Made by a program: the position numbers and the translations under genes. A stretch of 64,000 nt of DNA. Origin: Burkholderia vietnamiensis LMG 10929 (lineage in GTDB: Bacteria > Pseudomonadota > Gammaproteobacteria > Burkholderiales > Burkholderiaceae). The notes under the pieces are model-generated. The model saw nothing but the letters and a program-made list of their open reading frames with translations. It did no database searches and was not told where the DNA came from. The stretch covers positions 2,108,001-2,172,000 of the forward strand of contig NZ_CP009630.1 of the NCBI RefSeq assembly GCF_000959445.1, written 5' to 3'. Of this stretch, positions 9,208 to 17,395 are shown piece after piece (the stretch's first letter is position 1; each line of letters opens with the position of its first letter).

Positions 9208-9825
9208 TCACCGCCCCGCCGCCGACAACGAACCGAAGAACGTCGCGACCTTCGCCTTGCTCGTCGTCTGCAGCCGCGACATGAGCCCGTGATCGACGTG
9301 CCGCAGCCCGTAAGTCTCGCCGATGTCGCGCTGCATCCGGCACCACAGATGGCTCGCGATCTCCGCGTCGACCATCGCGCGGTGCGCGCGGCCGGCCTGC
9401 GGCAAGCGCAGCAGGTCGGCGAGGCTCGACAGCCGGTGGCTGCGCGCATGCGGGTAGAGGCGCCGCGCCACCAGCATCGTGCACGCGAACGGATGATCGG
9501 CCGCGACGCCGAGCGAGCCGAGTTCGGCCTGCCAGAATCGCTTGTCGAACCCCGCGTTGTGCGCGACGACCGGATGGCTGCCGACGAACGCGGCGGCTTC
9601 CTTCATCACCTTCGACACCGGCGGCGCCGTGGCGATCATCTCGTTGGTGATCCCGGTGAGCGCGACGACGTCGGACGGAATGCGGCGTCCCGCGTTCATC
9701 AGGCTCTGATAGCGGTCGACGATCTCGCCGTCGCGCAGCAGGATCACGGCGATCTCGGTCGCCCTGTCGCCCAGGTTCGGGGAAAGCCCGGTTGTTTCGA
9801 AGTCGAGTACCGCTACGGTTTGCAT
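9208..9825 (-). CDS. DEDDh 3'-5' exonuclease (DnaQ-like)
   Basis: A 205-residue exonuclease domain protein. The acidic Exo I motif is VLDFETTGLSP at the N-terminus. Exo II is the VAHNAGFDKRFW stretch, and the HRAMVDAE motif supplies the DEDDh histidine and last aspartate. The family removes nucleotides from 3' ends of DNA or RNA using two metal ions. The ATG at 9825 was chosen because motif I follows directly; upstream in-frame codons encode unconserved sequence. It has no polymerase or UvrC domain, so it is a stand-alone nuclease, perhaps a repair or RNA-turnover enzyme. Confidence 0.9.
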   Translation of the reverse strand: MQTVAVLDFETTGLSPNLGDRATEIAVILLRDGEIVDRYQSLMNAGRRIPSDVVALTGITNEMIATAPPVSKVMKEAAAFVGSHPVVAHNAGFDKRFWQAELGSLGVAADHPFACTMLVARRLYPHARSHRLSSLADLLRLPQAGRAHRAMVDAEIASHLWCRMQRDIGETYGLRHVDHGLMSRLQTTSKAKVATFFGSLSAAGR

Positions 9826-10038
9826 GCGCGAATCAACGGAAAGATACGTGGCGTGTCGGTCGCGACGCGTCGCGCCGACGGAAAGGCGCCATAGTATCCC
9901 GGGACACGGCCACCGGCCGCAACTGCCGCGCACATACGCAGGCGCGGAGCCGCCGCCGTCGCCAGCGCGCACCCACAAGCAACCGCGGCGATGCTCGCGC
10001 CCATCGACCCGAGCGCCGCATCGCCGCTCACCGCTGCG

Positions 10039-11775
10039 TCAACGACAACTGAAGCTCGCCGCCGAATTCACGTCGCCCGAGCCGTTGTAGCGCGCGACCT
10101 GCGGATACGGACACAACGGACGCGTGCGGCCCGCGCCCCACGACGTCGGCACCTCCGCATTCGGCAGCACATTGCTCGCGTCGCGCGCAGTCGCGACGAT
10201 CGCGGCCGGCGCCTGTCCCTGCTCGACCCACGCGACGAGCGGCGTCAGCATGTCGAACTGGTCGGCGGCCGGCCCGCCCGAGCAGTGATTCATCCCCGGC
10301 ACCGGATAGAAGCGCGCGAAGCCCGACGCGTCGCCGCCGTTCGCCTGCGCGAGCCGCGCATACCAGTCGCTCGTGTCGTTGAACGAGAACACCGGGTCGC
10401 CGGTGCCGTGATAGACGAGCAGCTTCGCGCCGCGCGACTTCAGCGCCGCCAGGTTCGTCTCGTCGGGCGGCGTCATGAAGGCCCACGACGACTGCGTGTA
10501 CACGCCGTTCGACGCGAAAATCGCCGGCGCGTCGCGGTCCATGTCGAAGCCGAGCGCGAAGCCGGCGAGATTCGCGAGCGTCGCGGCGGTCTGCGGCGGC
10601 GTCATGAACGTGAACGCCATCGCGGCCGGGTCGAGCACCACCGAATTCGACTGCTTCCACGCGGCCCATCCGCCGCCCGCGATGCCCGGATCGTACGGGA
10701 AGCTCGCGTAGAGCGCCGCGCCCGCGCTGTTTCGCGCGCCCGCGAACACGTTCCCGATCGCGCGCTTCTGCGCGCTCGTCAGGCACGCGCCGGTGCGCGT
10801 GTCGTTCGCGCAGGTCGGGACGTCCGTGTCGATGCTGAAATGCGCCTGGCACGCGGCGACGTCCTGCACCATCCCGTCGGCCGCGCCATCGAGCGCGTCG
10901 CACTTGTCGAGAATCTTCTGGCCGACGAGCCGGCGCTCCGCGTCGGTGAAGCCGCTGCGGATATCGGGCAAGCCATTCGTGCCGGTCGCCGACGCGATCT
11001 GCGCGAACTGCTGCGCGCCGTACATCTCGCCGATCGCCGCCTTCGGCAGATGGAAGCCCGGATCGCCGGCGATGATCCCGTCGTAGTCGCCTGCGTTGCG
11101 CACGGCGGTGACCATCGCGTGCCGCCCGCCGTTCGAGCAGCCGCCGAAATAGCTGCGATCGGGCGCCTTGCCGTACGCGAGCCGGATCACCTGCTTGGCC
11201 ATCGGCGTGAGCGCGTCGACCGCGCCGTAGCCGTAGTCGAGCCGCGCCTGCGGATCGAGCCCGAACAGCGGGTTCTGCGCGGCGCTGTGCCCCGAATCGG
11301 AGCTGATCACCGCGAAGCCCTGGTTCAGCGCATTGGTCAGCGGCCCGCCGCCGCCCACCTCGCCCGTCGCGGTCACGACGTTGCCGTCGAGCCCGCCGTT
11401 CGCCTGGTAGAAGAAGCGACCGTTCCACGCCTTCGGCAAGCGCATCTCGAAGCCGATCGCATAGGTTTTGCCGTCCACCGCGCTCACGCGCTCGTTCATC
11501 TTCCCTTCGATCACGCAATGCTCGGCGATCGGCTTGCCGGCCACGGCGAGCGCGCCGGCGGCCGCGGTCGTCACCGACGTGAACGACGTGTTCGCATACG
11601 ACAGCTTCGCGGCGAGCGCGTCGCAGGTCTGCGTCATCGCGGCCGGCGTCGCGGCGCTCAGGTGCGCCGGCGCGGCGTTGACGGAATCGTCGCCGCCGCA
11701 GCCGGCGAGCAGGGCCGCTGCGGACAGCGGCGCAATGCACAACAGTGCAGATTTGCTGTTCAAGATGGCTCCCAT
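10039..11775 (-). CDS. Tannase/feruloyl esterase family lipoprotein
   Basis: A 578-residue alpha/beta-hydrolase of the fungal-tannase/feruloyl-esterase family. The N-terminus has a lipoprotein signal ending LLAGCGG, so the enzyme is probably a periplasmic or surface lipoprotein. The serine nucleophile is in GGCSNGGRHAM, the aspartate in YHGTGDPVFS and the histidine in PGMNHCSGG. Paired cysteines flank the triad, as is typical for this family. It would release ferulate, p-coumarate or gallate from esters. The gene is last in the MFS-porin-esterase unit, 16 bp after the porin stop, consistent with supplying hydroxycinnamates to the pathway upstream. Confidence 0.9.
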   Translation of the reverse strand: MGAILNSKSALLCIAPLSAAALLAGCGGDDSVNAAPAHLSAATPAAMTQTCDALAAKLSYANTSFTSVTTAAAGALAVAGKPIAEHCVIEGKMNERVSAVDGKTYAIGFEMRLPKAWNGRFFYQANGGLDGNVVTATGEVGGGGPLTNALNQGFAVISSDSGHSAAQNPLFGLDPQARLDYGYGAVDALTPMAKQVIRLAYGKAPDRSYFGGCSNGGRHAMVTAVRNAGDYDGIIAGDPGFHLPKAAIGEMYGAQQFAQIASATGTNGLPDIRSGFTDAERRLVGQKILDKCDALDGAADGMVQDVAACQAHFSIDTDVPTCANDTRTGACLTSAQKRAIGNVFAGARNSAGAALYASFPYDPGIAGGGWAAWKQSNSVVLDPAAMAFTFMTPPQTAATLANLAGFALGFDMDRDAPAIFASNGVYTQSSWAFMTPPDETNLAALKSRGAKLLVYHGTGDPVFSFNDTSDWYARLAQANGGDASGFARFYPVPGMNHCSGGPAADQFDMLTPLVAWVEQGQAPAAIVATARDASNVLPNAEVPTSWGAGRTRPLCPYPQVARYNGSGDVNSAASFSCR

Positions 11776-11791
11776 TCGTCAGGATCGCTGA

Positions 11792-12931
11792 TCAGAACAT
11801 GTGGCGCACGCCGACCATCGCGCCGAGCTGCCCCATCCCCGCGCCGGGCGTCGTGCCGGCGCCGCCGCCGCTGACCGCGTAGCGCGCATGCGCGCTGTTC
11901 CACAGATACGACGATTGCGCATAGACGGCCGTGCGCTTGCTCAGCAGATAGGTCGCGCGCAGCGTGGCCATCGTCGCGCGCGTGTCGTGCGCGCTGTTGA
12001 CGATCCGGTAGCCCTCGCCGTCGACGATGAACGCCGGCTTCACCGCATACGACGCGCCGACGAAGAACAGGTCCGAATGCGCACCCGGCGCCGCCGGCGA
12101 ACCGGTCGACACGCGCCGCCCGATCCAGCCCGCGCCGAGCCGCGCGCCGGCCGCCTGCGCATAGGCGCTCACGTGCGTGCGCGCATCCTTGCCGCCGCTG
12201 CTCGTGAACGGCACCGGCGCGACGCCGTCGAAGAAGTTCGCGGCCGCGCCCGTGCCGCCGCGCTGCTCCTCGTACGACGCCGCCGCGCCGAAATACGCGC
12301 TGTCGTACTTGAGCATCACCGACCAGTTGCGGCACTGGACGGCGTCGCCCGGCACCTGTCCCGCGCACGTGCCCTGCCCCGGCGAGTTGCCGGTGCCGGC
12401 GCCGTCGCGCCCGAACGAGTAGGCGGCGCCGAGCGTCACGCCGCGATACGTGCCGACGTAGGTCACGGCGTTGTCCGCGCGGCCGTTCGGCACGTAGGCG
12501 TCGAACGAGCCGAGCCCGTAGATGTCGGGGCCGATGATGTCGGCGCCCTGCAGCGCGAGATAGGTCATCGTGTACTGACGGCCGAAGGCCAGCGTGCCGA
12601 AGCCGCTCTTCAGCCCGACGAACGCCTGGCGCCCGAACAGCCGGCCGCCCTGGCCGAGATCGCCGCCGCGCACGTTGAAGCCGCTTTCCAGCGTGAACAC
12701 CGCCTGATAGCCGCCGCCGAGATCCTCCGTGCCGCGCAGCCCCCAGCGCGACGGCAGTTCGCCGGTCACGCCGGGCATGCGCACGACGTGATCGCCGGCC
12801 GCGTTCGCGTGCGACACGAACTCGACGCCCGTATCGATGATTCCGTACAGCGTCACGCTCGACTGCGCGTGGGCGCCGGACGCGGCGAGCGCGCATGCGC
12901 CGGCCGCCAGCAAGGCTTTGGTGTGCTTCAT
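11792..12931 (-). CDS. Gram-negative porin (OmpC-like, 16-stranded)
   Basis: A 379-residue outer-membrane porin with a signal peptide ([23 protein letters not shown] minus its last residues as the mature start region). The mature part begins SSVTLYGIIDTGVEFV, the standard beta-strand 1 of betaproteobacterial porins. It ends in a terminal phenylalanine (GVRHMF), the outer-membrane assembly signal. The ATG at 12931 is preceded by GGAGAC; an in-frame ATG at 12946 would add five residues before the signal peptide. Placement between the MFS transporter and the esterase suggests a role in aromatic-acid or ester uptake. Confidence 0.92.
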   Translation of the reverse strand: MKHTKALLAAGACALAASGAHAQSSVTLYGIIDTGVEFVSHANAAGDHVVRMPGVTGELPSRWGLRGTEDLGGGYQAVFTLESGFNVRGGDLGQGGRLFGRQAFVGLKSGFGTLAFGRQYTMTYLALQGADIIGPDIYGLGSFDAYVPNGRADNAVTYVGTYRGVTLGAAYSFGRDGAGTGNSPGQGTCAGQVPGDAVQCRNWSVMLKYDSAYFGAAASYEEQRGGTGAAANFFDGVAPVPFTSSGGKDARTHVSAYAQAAGARLGAGWIGRRVSTGSPAAPGAHSDLFFVGASYAVKPAFIVDGEGYRIVNSAHDTRATMATLRATYLLSKRTAVYAQSSYLWNSAHARYAVSGGGAGTTPGAGMGQLGAMVGVRHMF

Positions 12932-12998
12932 GTCGATTGTCTCCATACCTGCGTCGAATTCGCGCTCTGACGGCGCTCGTGGTTGAAAGTGGAAAGCC

Positions 12999-14204
12999 TC
13001 AGTCCTGCGCGGCCGGGCGCCGGATCAGCACCAGCGCGGCGATGGCGGCCACCAGCGTGACCGGGATGCTCGCGCCGATCACGACCGACGCGCTGCGGCC
13101 CATCGCGAGCAGCTGGGCGGCGGCGAGCGGCCCGACGACCGAACCGAGCCGGCCGACGGCCACCGCGGAACCGACGCCGGTGCCGCGCATCGCGGTCGGG
13201 TAGTAGATCGCGGCGAGCGCATAGAGCACCGACTGGCCGCCGACGACGAACATCCCGGCCGCGAACGCGGCCACGGACAGCCACAGCAGCCCCGGCGCGA
13301 TCGCCAGCGCCGCGAGCGACAGCACGATTCCCGCATACATGCCGCCGACCACGCGCGACGGGCGCAGCCGATCCATCGACATGCCGATGCCGAGCACGCC
13401 GAGGCCGCTGCCGATGTTGAAGAAGATCTGCACGATGCCGGCCTGACTGCGCGCGAGGCCCTTCGCGGCCATCAGCGACGGCAGCCAGTTCAGCAGGAAA
13501 TACAGCACGATCAGCGTGCAGAAGTAGCTGAGCCACAGCGCGAGCGTCGTGCCGGTGCGCGCGCCGCCGAACAGCGTGTGCCCGACCGTCGGACGCGCGG
13601 CGCCCGAGGCGCTGACGTCGAGGAACGCGCGCGATTCCGGCAGCAGCGCGATCAGCACCGGCGCGAGCAGCAGCGGCCCGACGCCGCCGACGTAGAAGAT
13701 GTGCCGCCATTCGGCGTCGCCGGCGAGCAGCACGCCGATCAGCGACGCGATCACGCCGCCGAACGGAATCCCGCAGTACATCACGGCGACCGCGCTGCTG
13801 CGCGAGCGCGGCTCGACCGATTCGGACGACAAAGCGATCAGGTTCGGCATCGCGCCGCCGAGGCCGAGGCCCGTGAGCGCACGCACCGCGACCAGCATCG
13901 CAAAGCCCGACACCTGCGCGGTCGCGATCGACAGCAGCCCGAACAGGCACACGGACGCGATCAGCACCTGCTTGCGGCCGATGCGGTCGGCGAGCCAGCC
14001 GCCGAGCATCGCGCCCGGCAGCAGGCCGAACGTGCCCGCGCTGAACGCGAGCCCCATCTGCGAAACCGACAACCCGAATTCGTGGGCCATGCGCGGCGCG
14101 GCGACGCCGACCGACTGCAGGTCGAGCCCTTCGAGCAACGCGATCGCGAAACACAGGCCGAGCGTCGTCGCGACGGCCGGCCTTGCGGCAACGGAAGTGT
14201 CCAT
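12999..14204 (-). CDS. MFS aromatic-acid transporter (AAHS-like)
   Basis: A 401-residue, twelve-helix major facilitator protein. The N-terminal helix carries the D-rich motif LLEGLDLQSVGVAAPRM, typical of the aromatic acid:H+ symporter group (PcaK/VanK-like). The loop 2-3 motif is GGWLADRIGRK. It probably imports ferulate, coumarate, vanillate or a related acid across the inner membrane. Two copies of the proposed MarR operator lie 80-153 bp upstream of its start. It is the first gene of a three-gene unit with the porin and the esterase. Confidence 0.92.
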   Translation of the reverse strand: MDTSVAARPAVATTLGLCFAIALLEGLDLQSVGVAAPRMAHEFGLSVSQMGLAFSAGTFGLLPGAMLGGWLADRIGRKQVLIASVCLFGLLSIATAQVSGFAMLVAVRALTGLGLGGAMPNLIALSSESVEPRSRSSAVAVMYCGIPFGGVIASLIGVLLAGDAEWRHIFYVGGVGPLLLAPVLIALLPESRAFLDVSASGAARPTVGHTLFGGARTGTTLALWLSYFCTLIVLYFLLNWLPSLMAAKGLARSQAGIVQIFFNIGSGLGVLGIGMSMDRLRPSRVVGGMYAGIVLSLAALAIAPGLLWLSVAAFAAGMFVVGGQSVLYALAAIYYPTAMRGTGVGSAVAVGRLGSVVGPLAAAQLLAMGRSASVVIGASIPVTLVAAIAALVLIRRPAAQD

Positions 14205-14283
14205 GTCGTCTCCAAACCGCGCGGCATGCCGGAAGGCAGCCGCGGCGTCCTTGCTTGTTATGGTGGTCGGGCCGCGCTAATTT

Positions 14284-14298
14284 ATCAGGTAGCCTGAT
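14284..14298. promoter_or_regulatory. Proposed MarR operator copy 1 (MFS promoter)
   Basis: ATCAGGTAGCCTGAT, 7-bp arms around a central A with one mismatch. It lies 80 bp upstream of the MFS start and matches two other copies in the window, one of them upstream of ech. Confidence 0.75.
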
Positions 14299-14342
14299 TA
14301 ACAGCCCGAAATAAAATCCCGTCGGGGACGCGATGATTTAAT

Positions 14343-14357
14343 AACAGGTAACCTGAT
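14343..14357. promoter_or_regulatory. Proposed MarR operator copy 2 (MFS promoter)
   Basis: AACAGGTAACCTGAT, one mismatch from the perfect palindrome. Its centre is 59 bp from copy 1, between the MarR and MFS genes. Two sites in one promoter suggest cooperative or looped repression. Confidence 0.72.
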
Positions 14358-14487
14358 ATTTCAAGTGCAGCGAGCGCGGTGTTAACCCGCAACGCAGCGG
14401 GAATCAAAGCCGCGTTGCATCGTGTTGCGGTGCGATGTGGGCAGCGGTGGGGTTGAGGGACGGGAAACTGCGAGGGGCAGGGGTAAC

Positions 14488-14516
14488 GCGAGGGCGAGGG
14501 CGAGGGCGAGGGCGAG
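14488..14516. repeat. GCGAGG microsatellite
   Basis: Four perfect tandem GCGAGG hexamers (14488-14511) plus a partial fifth, followed by degenerate GGC/GGA triplets. Non-coding; copy number may vary between strains. Confidence 0.8.
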
Positions 14517-14619
14517 CGCGAGGGAAGCGGAGGCGGAGGCGATAGCGGTAGCGGTAAGAACAAGCGCCACGACGCGGCAACGGCTACGGCGGCCACGGCC
14601 GCCGTAGCCGCCGCGATAC

Positions 14620-15144
14620 TCAGTCGCGCAAATTACGCACGAACAGTTCGAGCGTGCGCTGCACCTGCGCGACGTCGTCGCTGCTCACGTCGTCGCCGAG
14701 CATCCGGCGTTCGAGCGGCCGCAGCACCTGTTCGCATTCGCGCAGGATCGCCGAGCCGGCGTCGGTGAGGCGCAGCAGGATCACGCGACCATGGCTCGGA
14801 TCGGCCTCGCGCGTCACGAAGCCGCGCGCGGCCATCGCGACCATCACCTCGTTCGCGGATTGCGGCGTGATGAACGAGCGCACCGCGAGCTGCGCATTGG
14901 ACAGCGCGCCGCGCACCTCCAGCACCGACAACGCCGTGTACTGCGCGAGCGTCACGCCGAGCGGCGCGAGTGCATCGCTCATCTGGCGGCGCAGCAGCCG
15001 GTCGAGATTGCCGATCAGATAGGTGAGCCGCTGCTGCGCACGCATGCGCGGCCTGGCTTCGGTGGCGCGGGCCGTGCGCTTCGCGCCGGCCGGTTTGACG
15101 GGTGTCGAACTCATGAACGTGTCGGTAGGAGAATCGCGGGCCAT
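14620..15144 (-). CDS. MarR-family regulator of the hydroxycinnamate genes
   Basis: A 174-residue winged-helix regulator. The N-terminal 35 residues are basic and low in complexity (KPAGAKRTARATEARPRMRA). The MarR core begins with LTYLIGNLDRLLRRQM. The recognition region is ALSNAQLAVRSFITPQSANEVM and the wing is DPSHGRVILLRLTDAG. The ATG at 15144 has GAGG just upstream. It lies between the ech-vdh-fcs-acd unit and the MFS-porin-esterase unit, both preceded by the same palindrome. By analogy with FerC, CouR and HcaR, it would repress them until a hydroxycinnamoyl-CoA binds. No copy of the palindrome is obvious at its own promoter. Confidence 0.88.
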   Translation of the reverse strand: MARDSPTDTFMSSTPVKPAGAKRTARATEARPRMRAQQRLTYLIGNLDRLLRRQMSDALAPLGVTLAQYTALSVLEVRGALSNAQLAVRSFITPQSANEVMVAMAARGFVTREADPSHGRVILLRLTDAGSAILRECEQVLRPLERRMLGDDVSSDDVAQVQRTLELFVRNLRD

Positions 15145-15624
15145 CTTACCTCACCGGGGCGGCGTGACGGTCCGAGGATGCGCGGCTCGTCGATGCGCTG
15201 CGCGACGACCCGGCGCTCGCACGCTATCACTGGCTGCCGACGGTACGCGGCGACCTGCGCGCGAAGCTCGGCCGCGCCGCGGAGGCGACGCGCAACGCGC
15301 GCGAAAGGGCATTGCCGCTCGGACGCGTGGCCGATGCATGACCTGCGGTGGCGGATGCGGCACGTCGCGCGCGCGGGCCGCCTGCGCATGGCTGCGGCCA
15401 GCGGGCAACAGTCCGTGACAGGTGAAGCAGCGCGCCAGATTCAGACGCTCCACCCGGGACGTCCGAACGCGACGGCAACGACAACGGCGACTGCACCATG
15501 CCGCTGCGTGCGCCGTGCGGATGGCCCCGAAGCTCACCCACGAATCCCCCGCGCACCGACCCACAGGCACCCCGTCCCCGCCGCCGCCTCGCTCACCTTG
15601 GGCACACGGCAACGCAACGAGCCC
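15145..15624. other. Gene-free stretch containing a sigma-factor remnant
   Basis: A stretch of 480 bp between the acyl-CoA dehydrogenase stop and the MarR start. Apart from the pseudogene fragment at 15168-15341 I see no gene, and no terminator after the dehydrogenase. Confidence 0.55.
15168..15341 (+). pseudogene. C-terminal remnant of an ECF sigma factor (DUF6596 type)
   Basis: A frame running from just after a stop at 15165-15167 to the TGA at 15339-15341. It reads LVDALRDDPALARYHWLP, TVRGDLRAKLGRAAEA, then TRNARERALPLGR. This matches, from memory of the family, the TPR-like C-terminal tail of large ECF42/SigJ-type sigma factors. The usual segment between the LGR..EA helix and the TRNARER motif is missing, so the fragment also carries an internal deletion. 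No sigma2 or sigma4 region is present nearby. It is on the strand opposite to its neighbours and has no start codon. Confidence 0.55.
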
Positions 15625-17385
15625 CTACCCCGCCATAGCCGCCACACGCGGCAGCCCCGCGCGCAAGCCGGCATCGACCAACGCGAGCCGGTGCGTGAAT
15701 GCCGCGAGCGGATAGTCGAAGAAGTACCCACCGACCTCGCGCTTGTCCGCACGAAACGGATCGTCCGCCGCCCCCACACCGACGATGCGCAGCGTGCGCG
15801 CCCACGCGAACGCGAGCAGCAGCCAGCCGAGCAGCGCGAGATAGTCGTCCGCGACGCGGTACGGCAGCTCGGGATCGCCGTCGCTCGCGTCGAGCAGCGC
15901 CGCGCTCACGCGCTCGACCTCCGCGCACAACGCGGCCACCCGCGTTCCAGCGGCGCGCGTGAGCGGGTCCGCAGGCGCGTCGCTGCATGCGGCCGCTTCC
16001 GCGCGAATTCGCGCCAGCAGCGCGCCGAGCGCGTCGCCGCGATCGCCGAGCACCTTGCGCACCAGCAGATCGATCGCCTGAATCTCGTTGGTGCCCTCAT
16101 ACAGCATCGACACGCGGCAATCGCGCAGCGTCTGCTCGATCCCGTATTCGTGCACGTAGCCGTAGCCGCCGAACACCTGCAGCGCATTCGACGCGGTCGC
16201 GAAGCCGTTCGCCGTGAAGAACGCCTTCGCGACCGGCGTGAGCAACGACGCGAGCTTCGTCGCCGCGTCTCGCGCCGACGCGTCCGGGTCGTGCGCGGCG
16301 ACGTCGAGCCAGTGCGCGATCCAGTAGCCGATCGCACGCTCACCTTCGACCGTCGCACGCGCATCGAGCAGGATGCGGCGGATCGCCGGGTGTTGCGCGA
16401 TCGGCGCCGCGCGGCCCTGCACGCGTTCGCCCGCATACGCGGACGCAGCCTGCCACGCGCTGTGCGCGTGCCCGACGCCCTGCATCGCGACCTGCAGGCG
16501 CGCCGCGTTCATCATCACGAACATCGCGGCCAGCCCGCGATGCGCGTCGCCGACGAGCCAGCCGAGCGCCGCGTCGAAGCGCATCGTGCAGGTCGGGCTC
16601 GCCTTCAGCCCCATCTTGTGCTCGATGCCGTCGCACCAGATGCCGTTGCGCACGCGCCCGCCCGCCGCGTCGAGCCACTTCGGCACGACGAACAGCGACA
16701 GCCCCTTCGTGCCGGCCGGCGCATCGGGCAGCCGCGCGAGCACCAGATGCACGATGTTCTCGGTCAGATCGTGGTCGCCGCCGGTGATGAACAGCTTGCT
16801 GCCGCTGATGCGGTAGCCGTCGCCGGTCGGGTCCGGCGCCGCGCGCGTGCGCAGCAGCCCGAGATCGCTGCCCGCCTGAGGCTCGGTGATGCACATCGTC
16901 GTCAGCCATGCGCCGCTGGCGATCTTCGGCAGGATGTCGCGCTTCACGCGCGCGCAGCCGTGCGCGCTCACGCAGGCCACCGCGCCGTGCGTGAGCCCCG
17001 GCGACATCAGCCACGCGTGGTTCGCGCCCGCGAGCATTTCCTGCAGCGCGACGTCGAGCAGATGCGGCAGCCCCTGGCCGCCGCACGCCGGATCGAGCGC
17101 GAGCGTCGGCCAGCCGGCCGCGACGTAGTCGCGATACGCGTCGCGAAAGCCGGCCGGCATCGTCACGTCGGCGCCGTCGAAACGGCAGCCTTCGACGTCG
17201 CCGCTCGCATCGAGCGGCGCGATCCGCTCGGCGACGAAACGCGCGGCTTCGTCGAGCACCTGCTCGGCGACGCTTACGTCGAGATCGGCCCAGTCCGGCA
17301 CGCGGCGCCACAGCGCCGGCGCATCGAGCCATTCGCCGATCACGAACAGCATGTCGCGCAGCGGCGCGCGATAGGTGGCGCTCAT
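15625..17385 (-). CDS. Acyl-CoA dehydrogenase of the hydroxycinnamate operon
   Basis: A 586-residue FAD-dependent acyl-CoA dehydrogenase of the long (FadE-like) type, with a helical C-terminal extension after the catalytic domain. Visible landmarks are MCITEPQAGSDLG (FAD/substrate loop), the FGGYGYVHEYGIEQTLRD flavin contact, and MLYEGTNEIQA carrying the catalytic glutamate. It starts 10 bp after the feruloyl-CoA synthase stop. In this operon it probably desaturates phenylpropanoyl-CoA thioesters such as dihydroferuloyl-CoA to the cinnamoyl-CoA level, widening the substrate range. That role is inferred from context. Confidence 0.9.
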   Translation of the reverse strand: MSATYRAPLRDMLFVIGEWLDAPALWRRVPDWADLDVSVAEQVLDEAARFVAERIAPLDASGDVEGCRFDGADVTMPAGFRDAYRDYVAAGWPTLALDPACGGQGLPHLLDVALQEMLAGANHAWLMSPGLTHGAVACVSAHGCARVKRDILPKIASGAWLTTMCITEPQAGSDLGLLRTRAAPDPTGDGYRISGSKLFITGGDHDLTENIVHLVLARLPDAPAGTKGLSLFVVPKWLDAAGGRVRNGIWCDGIEHKMGLKASPTCTMRFDAALGWLVGDAHRGLAAMFVMMNAARLQVAMQGVGHAHSAWQAASAYAGERVQGRAAPIAQHPAIRRILLDARATVEGERAIGYWIAHWLDVAAHDPDASARDAATKLASLLTPVAKAFFTANGFATASNALQVFGGYGYVHEYGIEQTLRDCRVSMLYEGTNEIQAIDLLVRKVLGDRGDALGALLARIRAEAAACSDAPADPLTRAAGTRVAALCAEVERVSAALLDASDGDPELPYRVADDYLALLGWLLLAFAWARTLRIVGVGAADDPFRADKREVGGYFFDYPLAAFTHRLALVDAGLRAGLPRVAAMAG

Positions 17386-17395
17386 CGTGCGCCCC

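Larger units (their letters stand above)
14205..14619. other. MFS promoter region with operators and a GCGAGG repeat
   Basis: A stretch of 415 bp between the MarR and MFS genes. Besides the two operators it holds a short microsatellite and no convincing coding frame. The region around 14284-14360 is clearly AT-richer than its surroundings, as expected for a promoter. Confidence 0.6.
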
